Below, piece by piece: positions 9,216 through 19,546 of a stretch of 64,000 bases of DNA. The first letter of the stretch is position 1, and each line of letters begins with the position of its first letter. A model generated the notes under the pieces. It made no database searches. It saw nothing but the letters and a program-made list of their open reading frames with translations, and had not been told where the DNA came from. The translations under genes were made by a program, and so were the position numbers. The stretch comes from Limnohabitans sp. DM1 (GTDB taxonomy: Bacteria > Pseudomonadota > Gammaproteobacteria > Burkholderiales > Burkholderiaceae_C): the NCBI RefSeq assembly GCF_001269385.1, contig NZ_CXOO01000010.1, positions 352,873 to 416,872 on the forward strand. Reading direction: 5' to 3'.

Positions 9216-10016
9216 TCAATACGTGCCTGGATACGCCCCGCCATCAGCCAGCACGTTCTGGCCGGTCATGTAGGACGCGTGCTGGCTGCACAAGAAGGCG
9301 CAGATCGCACCAAACTCCTGCGGGTTGCCGTAGCGCCCGGCCGGGATTTGGGCTTGCTGGATCACGCGCAGCTCTTCCACCGTTTTGCCTTGCTTTTGCG
9401 CCATGGCGGGCAAGGTCGAGCGGATGCGGTCGGTGTCGAATTTGCCGGGCAGCAGGTTGTTGATGGTCACGCCTTTGGCCGCGATGGCGCTGCGCGAAGC
9501 CCCGGCCACAAAGCCTGTCAAGCCGCTGCGTGCGCCGTTGGACAGGCCCAGCACGTCGATGGGCGCTTTGACGGCGCTGGAGGTGATGTTCACGATGCGG
9601 CCAAAGCCGCGTGCGGCCATGCGGTCCACGGTGGCTTTGATGAGTTCGATGGGGGTGAGCATATTGCCGTCGATGGCCTTGAGCCAGGCCTCGCGGTCCC
9701 AGTCGCGAAAATCCCCGGGCGGTGGGCCACCCGCGTTGGTGACCACGATGTCGTAGTCCTTGCCGGGGCCGCCCGCCACGTTCCAGATGGCTTCGCGACC
9801 GGCTTCGGTGGTGATGTCCACCGCCACGCCGATCAACTGAACCTTGCCACCTGTTTCGACGCGCAAGTCGTCCACGGCTTTGTTCAACACCTCGGCGCCG
9901 CGTGCCACCATGACCACGTTCACGCCTTCCAGGGCCAAGGCCCGTGCACAACCCCAGCCCAAGCCCTTGCTTGCGCCACCCACCAAAGCCCACTTGCCTG
10001 CAATGCCCAAGTCCAT
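9216..10016 (-). CDS. SDR-family oxidoreductase lacking the canonical Tyr-Lys pair
   Basis: 266-residue classical-size SDR. The cofactor motif GGASKGLG lies at 13-20, NAGG at 94-97 and the active-site Ser region NITSSA at 144-149. Where YxxxK is expected there is S159-N-G-A-R163, so the catalytic Tyr is replaced by Ser and the Lys by Arg. This SNxxR form is known from divergent SDRs and may mean altered or lost redox chemistry. The C-terminus GQNVLADGGAYPGTY matches the family. Last gene of a Bug-GGT-EamA-SDR unit, 42 bases after the transporter gene. Confidence 0.88.
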   Translation of the reverse strand: MDLGIAGKWALVGGASKGLGWGCARALALEGVNVVMVARGAEVLNKAVDDLRVETGGKVQLIGVAVDITTEAGREAIWNVAGGPGKDYDIVVTNAGGPPPGDFRDWDREAWLKAIDGNMLTPIELIKATVDRMAARGFGRIVNITSSAVKAPIDVLGLSNGARSGLTGFVAGASRSAIAAKGVTINNLLPGKFDTDRIRSTLPAMAQKQGKTVEELRVIQQAQIPAGRYGNPQEFGAICAFLCSQHASYMTGQNVLADGGAYPGTY

Positions 10017-10058
10017 GTCAATCTCCTGAAGTTGATGCGATGTGGCCCATTGGCCGCA

Positions 10059-10967
10059 TCACGGTTTGCGACCCGCTGGCCGCGTGACCCAAAACACACC
10101 GCTCAAGACCAGCACGGTCCCGGCGATGATCCACATGTTGAACGGCTCGTCCAAAATCCACACGCCCATGAGCAGGGTGAACATGGGGCCGATCATGCCC
10201 GTTTGCGATGTGAGGCCTGGCCCAATGCGCTCGATGGCCATCATGACCAAGAGCACGGGCAGCACGGTGCAAGCCGTCGCGTTGAGCAGCGAGAGCCACA
10301 GCACGGGCTCGGGCACCCAGGCGGTGGCCAGGGGCCTGAGCAGCACAAACTGCAGCAAACAAAATGCGCAGGCCACCGAGGTGGCCAGGCCCGCCAGGCG
10401 CAGAGAGCCCAGGCGCTGCACCAGCTGCCCGCTGTAAGTCATGTACACGGCGTAACTGGCTGCGCTCAAAAACACCAGCAAAGCCCCCCAAGCCGCGTGC
10501 GGCCCGGCCAGGCCCACTTCGTGGCCGAACACCAGCAACACGCCCGAGTAGCTGATGGCCATGGCCACGCCCTGGCGTTGGGTGATGCGTTTTTTGAACA
10601 GGAACCAGCCGAGCAAAAGCACCAGCGTGGGGTTGAGGTAAAGGATCAGGCGCTCCAAAGACGCGCTGATGAACTCCAGGCCCCAAAAGTCCAGAAAACT
10701 CGACAGGTAGTAACCACAAAAACCGAGACCCAGCACGCCTAGCCAGTCTTGCCGGGTAAGCGACGCTTTGCCCCGCCCGGCCCACCAGGCCATGAGCACA
10801 AACAAAGGCAGAGCCAGCAGCATGCGCCACATGACCAGGGTGACCGCGTCCACGCCGTGCCGGTACGCCAGCTTGACAATGATGGCCTTGCCACTGAAGG
10901 CCATGGACCCGGCGGCCGCCAGCAACAAACCCGTGGTCAGGTGTGGCGTGGGGCTGGGCACTATCAA
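10059..10967 (-). CDS. EamA/DMT-family transporter
   Basis: About 302 residues with ten predicted transmembrane segments in two EamA repeats, as in drug/metabolite exporters of the inner membrane. Substrate unknown. The frame opens with TTG at 10967 and a GTG lies at 10961; the first in-frame ATG (codon 22) would remove part of the first helix. The TTG overlaps the TGA of the gamma-glutamyltransferase gene, favouring coupling and the early start. Its place between a gamma-glutamyltransferase and an SDR suggests export or uptake of a related metabolite (inference). Confidence 0.85.
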   Translation of the reverse strand: MIVPSPTPHLTTGLLLAAAGSMAFSGKAIIVKLAYRHGVDAVTLVMWRMLLALPLFVLMAWWAGRGKASLTRQDWLGVLGLGFCGYYLSSFLDFWGLEFISASLERLILYLNPTLVLLLGWFLFKKRITQRQGVAMAISYSGVLLVFGHEVGLAGPHAAWGALLVFLSAASYAVYMTYSGQLVQRLGSLRLAGLATSVACAFCLLQFVLLRPLATAWVPEPVLWLSLLNATACTVLPVLLVMMAIERIGPGLTSQTGMIGPMFTLLMGVWILDEPFNMWIIAGTVLVLSGVFWVTRPAGRKP

Positions 10968-12586
10968 AAGCCCACGGCCTGACCGTCGCGGCGCGGGTCA
11001 CTGGCGGCTTGGTAGCCCTGCACCGCTGGGTCGCCCATGCGCCAAATGAATTGGCCGGCACCAAAGTCCTGGTAAGAGTCGCTGATGATGTCGAGTTGGT
11101 GGCCGCGTGCAATCAGCTCTTGCACCGTGGCGCCGTTCATCGCGGCTTCGACGTTGATGTTCAGGCCCGTGTTGAAGCGCCAGCGCGGTGCGTCACACGC
11201 CGCTTGCGGGTTCTGGCCGTAGTCCAGCATGCGCACCAGGGTTTGCATGTGGCCCTGGGGCTGCATGTTGCCGCCCATCACGCCGTAGCTCATGACCGGC
11301 TGGCCGTCTTTGGTGACAAAGGCCGGGATGATGGTCTGGAAAGGCCGTTTGCCCGGCAAGACCAGGTTGGCAGGGTTTTGGCCCTGCAGGTCGGTGCTGA
11401 AACCATGGCCCCGGTTTTGCAGGCTGATGCCGTAAGTCGGCTCCACCACACCCGAGCCAAAGCCCATGTAGTTGCTCTGGATGAAGCTGATCATCATGCC
11501 GTTTTCGTCGGCGGCTGTGAGGTAAATCGTGCCGCCCTTGACCGGATTGCCCGCCTTGAAGTCTTGCGCCTTTTTCATGTCAATCAGCTTGGCGCGGCTG
11601 GCCAAGTAGGCCGGGTCCAGCATTTGCTCGGGCGGCAGCTCCATGAAGCGCGGATCGGCCACATAGCGGTAAGTATCGGCAAAGGCGAGTTTCATCGCTT
11701 CGATCTGCAGGTGCTGCGATTCGGCGCTGTCCACCTTGTGGCTGGCCATGTCGAAGTTGGACAAGATGCCCAGCGCGATCAGCGCGGCGATGCCTTGGCC
11801 GTTGGGCGGGATCTCGTGCAAGGTGTAGCCCCGGTAGTCTTGCGCCATGGGCTTGACCCACTCGGGCTTGAAGTCGGCGAGGTCTTTGGCAGTGATGCTG
11901 CCGCCGTTGTCCTTGGCAAACTTTTCAATGGCTTCGGCGATTTCGCCGCCATACAGCGCTTGGCCTTTGGTGGCTGCGATGGCTCTGAGGCCCCGCGCCG
12001 CGTTTTTGAACTGGAACAACTCGCCCACCTGAGGCGCACGACCCCAGGGCAAAAAGCTTTGCGCAAAACCGGGCTGCGACTGCAGCTCGGGCGTGGCGGC
12101 GGCCCACTTTTGCTGCACCACCACGGGGATCAAATAACCGCGCTCGGCCACCTCGATAGCGGGCTCCATCAAGTCGGCAAAAGGCAGCTTGCCAAAACGG
12201 TCGCTCAGCGCCACCCATCCGGCCACGGCACCGGGCACGGTGACCGAGTCAAAGCCGCGCTTGGGCGGTGTTTTGGCTTCAGCGCCGTATTTGCGGTGGA
12301 AGTACTCGGGCGTCCAGGTGGCAGGCGCGGGGCCTGACGAGTTGAGGCCATGCAGCTCCTTGCCGTCCCAAAGGATGGCGAAAGCGTCCGATCCCAAACC
12401 GCAGCTCACGGGCTCGGTCAGGGTGATCACGGCGGCAGCGGCGATGGCGGCGTCGACCGCGTTGCCGCCCTTGAGCATCATGCGCAGGCCGGCCTGTGCG
12501 GCCAAGGGATGCGAGGTGGAGACCACATTGCGCGCAAACAGCGGCAAGCGGGTGCTGGTGTAGGGGAACTGGTAGTCGAAGTTCAT
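10964..12586 (-). CDS. Gamma-glutamyltransferase family protein
   Basis: 540-residue Ntn-hydrolase of the GGT family, expected to self-cleave before Thr353 (in KGGTIYLTAAD), which becomes the nucleophile of the small subunit. Other family landmarks are GGNAVDAAIAAAA at 40-52, VPGAVAGW at 118-124 and GGNMQPQGHMQ near the C-terminus. The ATG at 12586 is preferred because the frame upstream lies inside the Bug gene. No signal peptide is obvious, unlike periplasmic Ggt; relatives include cytosolic cephalosporin-acylase-like and oxamate amidohydrolase (HpxW) enzymes. It follows the Bug gene by one base. Confidence 0.9.
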   Translation of the reverse strand: MNFDYQFPYTSTRLPLFARNVVSTSHPLAAQAGLRMMLKGGNAVDAAIAAAAVITLTEPVSCGLGSDAFAILWDGKELHGLNSSGPAPATWTPEYFHRKYGAEAKTPPKRGFDSVTVPGAVAGWVALSDRFGKLPFADLMEPAIEVAERGYLIPVVVQQKWAAATPELQSQPGFAQSFLPWGRAPQVGELFQFKNAARGLRAIAATKGQALYGGEIAEAIEKFAKDNGGSITAKDLADFKPEWVKPMAQDYRGYTLHEIPPNGQGIAALIALGILSNFDMASHKVDSAESQHLQIEAMKLAFADTYRYVADPRFMELPPEQMLDPAYLASRAKLIDMKKAQDFKAGNPVKGGTIYLTAADENGMMISFIQSNYMGFGSGVVEPTYGISLQNRGHGFSTDLQGQNPANLVLPGKRPFQTIIPAFVTKDGQPVMSYGVMGGNMQPQGHMQTLVRMLDYGQNPQAACDAPRWRFNTGLNINVEAAMNGATVQELIARGHQLDIISDSYQDFGAGQFIWRMGDPAVQGYQAASDPRRDGQAVGF

Positions 12587-12587
12587 G

Positions 12588-13574
12588 TCAATCCAAGGTG
12601 ATCTTGCGTTCGGTGATGATCTTTTTCCACTTGGCCGATTCGCTGGCCAGCATGGTGGTGAACTGGGCGGGTGTGCCGCCCACGGGCTCAATGCCAAAGC
12701 GCAACAGTTTGTCCATCACTTCAGGGTCTTTGAGCACCTGGTTGGCCGCCGTGTTGATGCGGCTGACCACCTCGGCGGGCAGGTTTTTGGGGCCAAAGAA
12801 ACCAAACCAGGTGTTGGACTCGTAGCCGGGCAAGACATCGGCGATGGCCGGGATGCCCGGCGCAAGCGCTGTGGGCTTGAGGGTGGTCACGCCCAGGGCA
12901 CGCAAGCGGCCGTCGCGCACATGCGGCATGCCGGTGGGCAAGCTGTCAAACAGCACGTCCACTTTGCCCGAAATCAGGTCGGGGATGGCCAGGGCCGTGC
13001 CCTTGTAGGGGATGTGCACCACAAACACATCGGCCTGGGCCTTGAACAGCTCGGCCGACAACTGCACGATGGTGCCGTTGCCACTTGATGCGTAGTTCAG
13101 GCGGCCGGGGTTTTTCTTGGCGTAATCAACCCATTCCTTGACGGTTTTGGCGGGCGAGTTGTTGGGCACCAGCATGATGCTGGGTGCGTTGCCCAAATGG
13201 GCAATGGGCGTGAAGTCGCGCACCGCGTCGTAAGGCATGCGCGGATTCAGATTGGGGCCAATCGAGTGCGTGCTGGAGGTCGACAGCAGCAAGGTGTAGC
13301 CGTCTGGCGTGGCCTTGGCTGCCAAGTCAGAGCCCAAGGTGCCGCCAGCGCCGGGGCGGTTTTCGACCACCAGCGGCTGACCCAGTTTTTCGCTGATTTT
13401 TTGTGACAAGGTGCGGGCAAACAAATCGGTCGCGCCACCCGCCGGGAACGGCACGATCAGGCGCACCGGTTTAGTCGGATAAGACTGCGCCTGCACCACA
13501 GACAAAGCGGGCCACACCAGTGCCATGGCCAAGGCTGCGCGAATCAAGTGTCGTTTTTGCATCAATTTCAACAT
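12588..13574 (-). CDS. Bug-family solute-binding protein
   Basis: Periplasmic binding protein of about 328 residues with a Sec-type signal (MQKRHLIRAALAMALVW to VQAQ), then the Bug signature VRLIVPFPAGGATDLFARTL and ENRPGAGGTLG. Starts at ATG 13574 or 13562 are both possible; neither has a strong ribosome-binding site. First gene of the Bug-GGT-EamA-SDR unit, with one base before the GGT gene. This suggests it captures a substrate processed by the GGT-family enzyme (inference). Confidence 0.92.
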   Translation of the reverse strand: MLKLMQKRHLIRAALAMALVWPALSVVQAQSYPTKPVRLIVPFPAGGATDLFARTLSQKISEKLGQPLVVENRPGAGGTLGSDLAAKATPDGYTLLLSTSSTHSIGPNLNPRMPYDAVRDFTPIAHLGNAPSIMLVPNNSPAKTVKEWVDYAKKNPGRLNYASSGNGTIVQLSAELFKAQADVFVVHIPYKGTALAIPDLISGKVDVLFDSLPTGMPHVRDGRLRALGVTTLKPTALAPGIPAIADVLPGYESNTWFGFFGPKNLPAEVVSRINTAANQVLKDPEVMDKLLRFGIEPVGGTPAQFTTMLASESAKWKKIITERKITLD

Positions 13575-13842
13575 CACCAAGAGGGGAACAAGCCCGAAGG
13601 CTCAAAAGAATGAATATTTTGACAGAGGCCCCGCAAGCACAGCGCCCACTCAAAACATGGCCCTGTAGTTCGTTTTTTCCTTTTAAAGTCCATGAGCGCC
13701 ATCACCACTTAGCGATGGTTCAAGCCCCGCCCCAGATCGGGACAAAAAATGAGCTTGTGCAAACCGCAATAAAGCTCGGGGGGGAATACGAGAACTGCAT
13801 TTGCACCCCGTCTTGACCGCCACGCTGCCCACAAGGCGCAAA
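13575..13842. other. Intergenic region upstream of the Bug-GGT operon
   Basis: About 270 bases without a convincing gene. It should hold the promoter of the minus-strand Bug operon, but no clear -35/-10 pair was found. An imperfect inverted repeat (CCATC ... GATGG) lies near 13704-13723 and could be an operator. Short open frames here have no recognisable features. Confidence 0.4.
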
Positions 13843-13872
13843 CAAAAAAGCCCACTGGGTGAGAAGTGGGCT
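13843..13872 (-). terminator. Rho-independent terminator after the CAT-anticodon tRNA
   Basis: Read on the minus strand, an 8-bp stem (AGCCCACT/AGTGGGCT, 13865-13872 with 13849-13856) and an 8-base loop are followed by six T residues. It lies 17 bases beyond the tRNA 3' end. Confidence 0.85.
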
Positions 13873-13888
13873 GAATGCTTGATTTGAA

Positions 13889-13965
13889 TGGTAGGGCGTC
13901 ACGGACTTGAACCGTGGACCAAAGGATTATGAGTCCTCTGCTCTAACCAACTGAGCTAACGCCCC
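13889..13965 (-). tRNA. tRNA with CAT anticodon (Met or Ile2)
   Basis: 77-base tRNA with an encoded CCA, D-arm TAGCTCAGTTGGTTAGAGC, anticodon loop CTCATAA and T-arm GGTTCAAGTCC. The acceptor stem pairs except for a G1-U72 wobble. The CAT anticodon may be elongator tRNA-Met or, if C34 is converted to lysidine by TilS, tRNA-Ile reading AUA. The sequence around the anticodon resembles Ile2 in some species, but this cannot be settled by eye. It lies downstream of hrcA. Confidence 0.93.
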
Positions 13966-14000
13966 AACCGTAGCCTGTGATTGTAGTGGCTGGCAAGCGC

Positions 14001-15005
14001 TTATTTAGACTGGCTCAAGGCATTGCTGACCAAGCGGGAGGTGATGTTGACGATCTGGATCATGCGGTCATAGGGCATTCGGGTGGGGCCAATGACGCCC
14101 AAGGTGCCCACAACCTGACCATCCACTTCGTAGGGCGAGCTGACGACTGACAACTCTTGCATGGGCACGATCTGGCTTTCGCCACCGATGTAGATGCGCA
14201 CGCCTTCGGCCTGGCTGGACACGTCGAGTAGACGCATGAGCTGGGTTTTTTGCTCAAACAGCTCAAACGCACGCCGTAAATGGCCCATGTCGCTGGAAAA
14301 ATCGCTGACGGACAGCAAATTGCGTTCGCCGGAAATGACCACCTCGTTGTGATCTTCGGTCAAGGCCTCCGAGCTGACTTGAACCGCTGCCTGCATCAAG
14401 GCGGCGATTTCGCCTTGCAGGCTTACCAACTCTTGCTGCACCCGACTGCGCACTTGCTCAATGGCCATGCCCGCGTAATGGGTGTTGAGGTAATTGGAGG
14501 TCTCGATCAACTGGCTTTGGGAGTAGTCGATTTCAGTGAACAGGATGCGGTTTTGCACATCGCCTTCGGGCGAAACGATGATGACCAGAAAGCGCCGCTC
14601 GGACAAACGCAGAAATTCAATGTGCCGGAACACCGAAGCCCGTTTGGGTGCCATGACGACGCCCACGAACTGGGACAAACTGGACAAGAGGTTAGCCGCG
14701 CTGGCAATGACTTTTTGAGGCTGGTCCGGTGTCAGCGCAGGGGCTTGCAAGCCTTCTCGCTGCACCGTGAGCATGGTGTCCACAAACAGGCGGTAGCCGC
14801 GGGTAGTGGGAATGCGCCCTGCCGAAGTGTGGGGGCTGGCGATCAGGCCCAATTCTTCCAGATCGGCCATGACGTTGCGGATGGTCGCGGGCGACAGGTC
14901 CAGCCCGGATGCTTTGGACAGCGTGCGTGAGCCTACGGGTTGGCCGTCCGCAATATAGCGTTCCACCAGGGCTTTGAGCAATAACTTGGCGCGATCATCG
15001 AGCAT
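14001..15005 (-). CDS. hrcA: Heat-inducible transcription repressor HrcA
   Basis: 334-residue repressor that binds CIRCE elements upstream of groESL and dnaK and is stabilised by GroEL. The N-terminal winged helix ([28 protein letters not shown], about residues 26-53) and the GAF-like central domain are recognisable; length is normal. No CIRCE repeat lies in its upstream gap, so autoregulation is not supported here. It is divergent from nadK, with 29 bases between the two starts. Confidence 0.95.
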   Translation of the reverse strand: MLDDRAKLLLKALVERYIADGQPVGSRTLSKASGLDLSPATIRNVMADLEELGLIASPHTSAGRIPTTRGYRLFVDTMLTVQREGLQAPALTPDQPQKVIASAANLLSSLSQFVGVVMAPKRASVFRHIEFLRLSERRFLVIIVSPEGDVQNRILFTEIDYSQSQLIETSNYLNTHYAGMAIEQVRSRVQQELVSLQGEIAALMQAAVQVSSEALTEDHNEVVISGERNLLSVSDFSSDMGHLRRAFELFEQKTQLMRLLDVSSQAEGVRIYIGGESQIVPMQELSVVSSPYEVDGQVVGTLGVIGPTRMPYDRMIQIVNITSRLVSNALSQSK

Positions 15006-15034
15006 CGGCTCATTTTAATGATGTAATTTGCGGC

Positions 15035-15928
15035 ATGAGATCCAAATTCCGTCACGTTGCGCTTTTTGGCAAATACCATGCCACCGTCACAGGGGACGCT
15101 CTGGAAAGTTCGCGCCAGGTGTTGGACGATGTCGCCCAGTTTTTAATCCGCCAAGGCTGCGAGGTGGTGCTCGACAAAGACACTGCGCTGCACACCGGCC
15201 TGAACCTCTACCCCACCCTGGACATGCCGGACATCGGCAGCCAGTGTGACTTGGGCTTGGTCATTGGAGGTGACGGCACCATGCTGGGCATTGGCCGACA
15301 AATGGCGCGCTACAGCCTGCCGCTGATTGGCATCAACCAGGGGCGCCTGGGTTTCATCACCGACATCCCGATTCAGTCTTACCAGGACGTGTTGCAGCCG
15401 ATGCTGCAAGGCCGCTACCAGACAGAAGACCGCAGCTTGCTACATGGAGAAGTCATGCGCGATCAGCACTGCGTGTTCAGTGCGCTGGCCATGAACGATG
15501 TGGTGGTCAACCGGGGCGGCACCTCGGGCATGCTCGAACTGAGGATCAGCGTGGACGGGCGATTTGTGTCCAACCAGCGCGCAGACGGCTTGATCATTGC
15601 CACGCCCACGGGCTCGACGGCTTACTCCTTGTCTGCCGGTGGCCCCTTGATGCACCCGTCCATCGGGGGCTGGGTCATGGCCCCCATTGCCCCGCACACC
15701 TTGTCCAACCGGCCCATCGTGCTGCCTGAATCCTCTGAAATCACCATCGAGATCGTGTCTGGTCGCTATGCCAGTGCAAATTTCGACATGCAATCGCTGG
15801 CCGACTTGCTGATTGGCGACCAGATTAAGGTGCGCCGTTCAGAGCACACGGTGCGTTTTTTGCACCCCGAAGGCTGGAACTATTTCGACACCTTGCGTAA
15901 AAAAATGCACTGGAACGAGGGAGCCTGA
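15035..15928 (+). CDS. nadK: NAD kinase
   Basis: Phosphorylates NAD to NADP using ATP or polyphosphate. 297 residues; the catalytic GGDGT is at 78-82 and the conserved [14 protein letters not shown] loop is in the second half. The start ATG lies 29 bases from the divergent hrcA start. recN begins 4 bases after the stop, so nadK, recN and rapZ form one unit. Confidence 0.96.
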   Translation: MRSKFRHVALFGKYHATVTGDALESSRQVLDDVAQFLIRQGCEVVLDKDTALHTGLNLYPTLDMPDIGSQCDLGLVIGGDGTMLGIGRQMARYSLPLIGINQGRLGFITDIPIQSYQDVLQPMLQGRYQTEDRSLLHGEVMRDQHCVFSALAMNDVVVNRGGTSGMLELRISVDGRFVSNQRADGLIIATPTGSTAYSLSAGGPLMHPSIGGWVMAPIAPHTLSNRPIVLPESSEITIEIVSGRYASANFDMQSLADLLIGDQIKVRRSEHTVRFLHPEGWNYFDTLRKKMHWNEGA

Positions 15929-15932
15929 CACC

Positions 15933-17630
15933 GTGGCACTGACGCACATGACCTTGCGCGACTTTGTGATCGTGCACGAGCTGGAACTGGATCTGAGCAG
16001 CGGCTTCAGCGTTCTCACGGGTGAAACCGGTGCAGGCAAGTCGATCCTGATCGACGCGCTGCAACTGGCGCTGGGCGCCCGTGCCGAAGCCAGCGTGGTG
16101 CGTGAGGGCGCGAGCCGCTGCGAGGTGTGCGCCGAATTTGACAGCTCGCCCCCCCTGCACAACTGGCTTCAAGAGGCGGGTTTTGAGTCTGACTTGAGTT
16201 TGCTGCTGCGCCGCACCGTGGACGCTTCAGGTAAAAGCCGCGCCTGGATCAATGGCAGCCCGGCCACCGCCACACAATTGCGCGAGCTGGGCGAACACCT
16301 GCTGGACATCCACGGCCAGCATGCCTGGCAGAGCCTGACACGCCCCGATGCCGTGCGGGGCTTGCTGGATGCCTATGCGGGCATCGACACCCGCCCCTTG
16401 AAAGGCGCCTGGCAAACATGGCGACAGGCCCAGCAAACACTGACACAAGCACAAGCGGCGCAAAGCACACTGACCCATGAACGTGAACGGCTGGCCTGGC
16501 AAATAGGGGAGCTGGAAAAGCTCAATCCGGCAGTGGACGAATGGGAAGATCTGAGCACACAACACAGCCGCCTGGCCAATGCGCAAGCCCTGATGGATGG
16601 GGCACAGCAGGCGGCCATCTGGCTCGAAGGCGAGGACGACGGCGGGGCTTTGCGTGACTTGTCTCGGGCCATTCAGGGCTTGCAATCCCTGGGACATGTG
16701 GAGCCGCAGTTCAATGCGCTGGCTGAAGTATTGATTTCGGCGCAGGCACAGGCTGAGGATGTGGCCCACAGCCTGCACAGTTATTTGCGCAAAACCGATC
16801 TGGACCCGCAAGGCCTGGCCCAACTCGATGAGCGCATGGGCCTGTGGTTATCGCTGGCCCGGCGCTACAAAAAAACGCCCAACGAATTGCCCATGACGCT
16901 GGCAGCCTGGCGCGATGAATTGGCCAGGCTGGACGCGGCTGTGGACCTGGAGAGCTTGCAAAAGGCTGAACAGGCCGCGCACAAAATCTGCCTGCAAATG
17001 GCCCAGCAAGTCTCCAAGCAACGCAAAAAAGCGGCGGCCCCGCTGGCCCAAGCGGTCAGTGCGGCCATGCAACAACTGGGCATGCAGGGGGGGCGATTTG
17101 AAGTCAGCCTGCAAACCCAGGCCACACTGGCTCAGCACGGCCTGGAAGAAGTCAGTTTTCTGGTGGCCGGTCACGAAGGCAGCACGCCTCGGCCTGTGGG
17201 CAAAGTGGCCTCGGGCGGCGAGTTGTCGCGCATTGCCCTGGCCATTGCCGTGACCACCAGCGAATTGGGCGAAGCCGGGACACTGATTTTTGACGAGGTG
17301 GACGCCGGGGTGGGTGGTGCCGTGGCCGAGACTGTGGGGCGCCTGATGCAGCAACTTGGTCAACACCGCCAGGTGCTGGCCGTAACCCATCTGCCGCAAG
17401 TGGCCGCCTGTGCAGACCACCATCTGCTGGTCAGCAAAGCGGCCATCCAGGGCCAGGTCAGCAGTCAGGTGCGCTGCGTGGTCAACGAAGAACGCGTGAA
17501 CGAAATCGCCCGCATGCTGGGCGGCGAAAAGCTCTCGGCCACCACTTTGGCCCATGCGCGGGAAATGCTGGGCCAGACCGCAAATGCCGCCCGCCACTCA
17601 GCCCCCAGCGGCAAAACCCCCTCAAAATGA
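15933..17630 (+). CDS. recN: DNA repair protein RecN
   Basis: SMC-like ATPase acting in double-strand-break repair. A GTG start at 15933, preceded by GAGGGAG about 10 bases upstream, gives 565 residues. The next in-frame ATG (15948) lies too far from that ribosome-binding site. Walker A is GETGAGKS (30-37), followed by a long coiled-coil region, the ABC signature [11 protein letters not shown] and Walker [13 protein letters not shown]. It sits between nadK and rapZ, with its stop overlapping the rapZ start. Confidence 0.95.
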   Translation: MALTHMTLRDFVIVHELELDLSSGFSVLTGETGAGKSILIDALQLALGARAEASVVREGASRCEVCAEFDSSPPLHNWLQEAGFESDLSLLLRRTVDASGKSRAWINGSPATATQLRELGEHLLDIHGQHAWQSLTRPDAVRGLLDAYAGIDTRPLKGAWQTWRQAQQTLTQAQAAQSTLTHERERLAWQIGELEKLNPAVDEWEDLSTQHSRLANAQALMDGAQQAAIWLEGEDDGGALRDLSRAIQGLQSLGHVEPQFNALAEVLISAQAQAEDVAHSLHSYLRKTDLDPQGLAQLDERMGLWLSLARRYKKTPNELPMTLAAWRDELARLDAAVDLESLQKAEQAAHKICLQMAQQVSKQRKKAAAPLAQAVSAAMQQLGMQGGRFEVSLQTQATLAQHGLEEVSFLVAGHEGSTPRPVGKVASGGELSRIALAIAVTTSELGEAGTLIFDEVDAGVGGAVAETVGRLMQQLGQHRQVLAVTHLPQVAACADHHLLVSKAAIQGQVSSQVRCVVNEERVNEIARMLGGEKLSATTLAHAREMLGQTANAARHSAPSGKTPSK

Positions 17631-18490
17631 CCATGGACATCATCCTGATCACCGGCATGTCCGGCTCTGGCAAATCAGTCGCCTTGCATGCGCTCGAAGA
17701 TGCAGGCTATTACTGTGTCGACAACTTGCCGCCAGAACTGCTGATTTCCTTTGTGAAGCTCGAAGAGCAACAAAAAGAACAGAGACTGGCCATCGCCATT
17801 GATGTGCGCAGCGCCAATTCGCTGCACATGATGCCCGAGCAACTAGGCCTCTTGCGCAACATGGGCATGGTCGTGAAGTTGGTGTTTCTGGACGCCACCT
17901 CAGACACCTTGCAGCGCCGGTATTCGGAAACAAGACGCAAACACCCTTTATCGGGGGGAGACAAACCTCAAAACGACAAAGCCTTGTTTGAAACCATTGA
18001 ATTTGAACGCGAATTGCTGGCTGATTTGCGTGACCGGGCGCATGTCATTGACACAAGTTTGTTGCGGTCAGCGCAGCTGCAAACCTATATCAAAACCCTG
18101 GTCAGCGCCCCACTGGCCCAGCTGACACTGGTTTTTGAATCCTTTGCCTTCAAGCGCGGGATTCCCACAGACGCCGACTACGTGTTTGATGTGCGCATGC
18201 TGCCCAATCCACATTACGAAAGCGCCTTGAGACCACTCACCGGGCAAGATGCGTCGGTGCAGGCCTATCTGCGCCAGTCTGAAGAGTTTGTGCAGATGCA
18301 AATGCAGCTTGAGGGCTTTTTAAAGCACTGGATTCCTGCGATTGAGAGGGATCACCGCAGTTATGTCACCGTTGCCATTGGCTGCACAGGCGGGCAACAC
18401 CGATCCGTGTTCATGGTGGAGCAGCTGGCCAAAAACTTTGGCGCTCGCTGGCTCACCCTCAAGCGGCACCGGGAGCTCGACGCACGCTGA
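17627..18490 (+). CDS. rapZ: RNase adapter protein / nucleotide-binding protein RapZ
   Basis: 287-residue P-loop protein of the RapZ/YvcJ family. Walker A GMSGSGKS is at 10-17; the C-terminal domain carries the family motif [10 protein letters not shown]. In E. coli RapZ presents the sRNA GlmZ to RNase E and so controls GlmS and amino-sugar synthesis. The glmZ system is enterobacterial, so here only nucleotide and RNA or metabolite binding is safe to infer. ATGA overlap with recN; a second ATG lies two codons on. Confidence 0.93.
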   Translation: MTMDIILITGMSGSGKSVALHALEDAGYYCVDNLPPELLISFVKLEEQQKEQRLAIAIDVRSANSLHMMPEQLGLLRNMGMVVKLVFLDATSDTLQRRYSETRRKHPLSGGDKPQNDKALFETIEFERELLADLRDRAHVIDTSLLRSAQLQTYIKTLVSAPLAQLTLVFESFAFKRGIPTDADYVFDVRMLPNPHYESALRPLTGQDASVQAYLRQSEEFVQMQMQLEGFLKHWIPAIERDHRSYVTVAIGCTGGQHRSVFMVEQLAKNFGARWLTLKRHRELDAR

Positions 18491-18502
18491 GCCCCTGCGT
18501 GT

Positions 18503-19546
18503 TCAGCGGCTGGACAGCAAACTGCGCACGGGCGCGGGCAGCCCCAACTCTGGCCAAACCGCGGCATCCACCCACTGGCCATCGCAAGCGGGTGAACCAT
18601 GCCCTGATCCGCTCAGCCGTACCGGGTGCAGGTGCAAATCACGGTGTGTCAACACATGTTTCCAGGGCTCCAGGTATCGGGCGCTATGCCCTTGCGGCCA
18701 AGCGGCCAGCAATTGGTCTTCCGTGTCAAAGACCGGCAAACTGAACAAACCCGCCCAAATGCCTTTTTGAGGCCTTTTGTGCAACCACACCTGCCCCTGT
18801 ACGTTTTCAGCCCAGAGAAGCCACAAGGTGGCACTGCTGCGCTTGAGCTTGCGGGTCTTGACCGGATACGCCAAGGGCGTGCCTTTCTCGAAGGCTTTGC
18901 ACATGGGCTGAACAGGGCATTCTGAGCATTGCGTTTTACGCGGCAAGCACAGAGAGGCGCCCAGATCCATCAAGGACTGGGTGTAGGCAGGCATGTCGGC
19001 GGCTTGTTCGGGCATCACGTTTTCGGCCAAATGCCAAAGTTGCTTTTCGTTTTTGGACACGGCCAGATCATCGGCAAAGCCCAGCACACGGCTCAACACC
19101 CTTTTGACGTTGCCGTCCAGAATGGCCACCCGCTCCTGAAAGCAAAAAGCTGCAATCGCTGCCGCCGTGGATCGGCCAATCCCGGGCAGGGTTTGCAGCT
19201 CTTGCGCCCGACGCGGAAACTCGCCCCCGAACCGGGCCATGACCTCTTGCGCGCAGCGGTGCATATTGCGCGCCCGGCTGTAGTAGCCCAGCCCACTCCA
19301 AAGCGCCAGCACATCGTCTTGTTCGGCGGCGGCCAGCGCCGCCACATCCGGAAATTTATGGAGGAACCGGGCGAAATAGTCCAGCACGGTGCTGACCTGC
19401 GTTTGTTGCAGCATGATTTCGGACAACCACACGCGGTAAGGGTCTTGGGTGTTTTGCCAAGGCAGGCTTTGCCTGCCGTACTGGCGCTGCCAGTTGACCA
19501 TTTGTGTGGCAAACCCTGCGGGCATCTGGATCACGGTTTCTGGCAT
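18503..19546 (-). CDS. mutY: A/G-specific adenine glycosylase MutY
   Basis: Removes adenine mispaired with 8-oxoguanine. From 19546 the protein has 347 residues. The catalytic Glu is E43 in [10 protein letters not shown], the helix-hairpin-helix is [11 protein letters not shown], and the 4Fe-4S cluster has spacing C-x6-C-x2-C-x5-C ([17 protein letters not shown]). A C-terminal NUDIX-like domain recognises the 8-oxoG. An alternative ATG at 19525 matches the E. coli start better; the 19546 start overlaps mutM by 16 bases. Pairing with mutM gives both arms of the GO repair system in one operon. Confidence 0.95.
   Translation of the reverse strand: MPETVIQMPAGFATQMVNWQRQYGRQSLPWQNTQDPYRVWLSEIMLQQTQVSTVLDYFARFLHKFPDVAALAAAEQDDVLALWSGLGYYSRARNMHRCAQEVMARFGGEFPRRAQELQTLPGIGRSTAAAIAAFCFQERVAILDGNVKRVLSRVLGFADDLAVSKNEKQLWHLAENVMPEQAADMPAYTQSLMDLGASLCLPRKTQCSECPVQPMCKAFEKGTPLAYPVKTRKLKRSSATLWLLWAENVQGQVWLHKRPQKGIWAGLFSLPVFDTEDQLLAAWPQGHSARYLEPWKHVLTHRDLHLHPVRLSGSGHGSPACDGQWVDAAVWPELGLPAPVRSLLSSR

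Noticed and set aside
9279..10742. A 487-codon plus-strand open frame opposite the SDR and EamA genes
   Set aside because: Crosses two convincing minus-strand genes and has the His/Gln-rich composition of an antisense frame.
10943..12337. A 464-codon plus-strand open frame opposite the GGT gene
   Set aside because: Shadow of a GC-rich gene; no family features and no ribosome-binding site.
15006..15034. CIRCE operator for HrcA autoregulation
   Set aside because: The 29-base gap contains no TTAGCACTC/GAGTGCTAA repeat.
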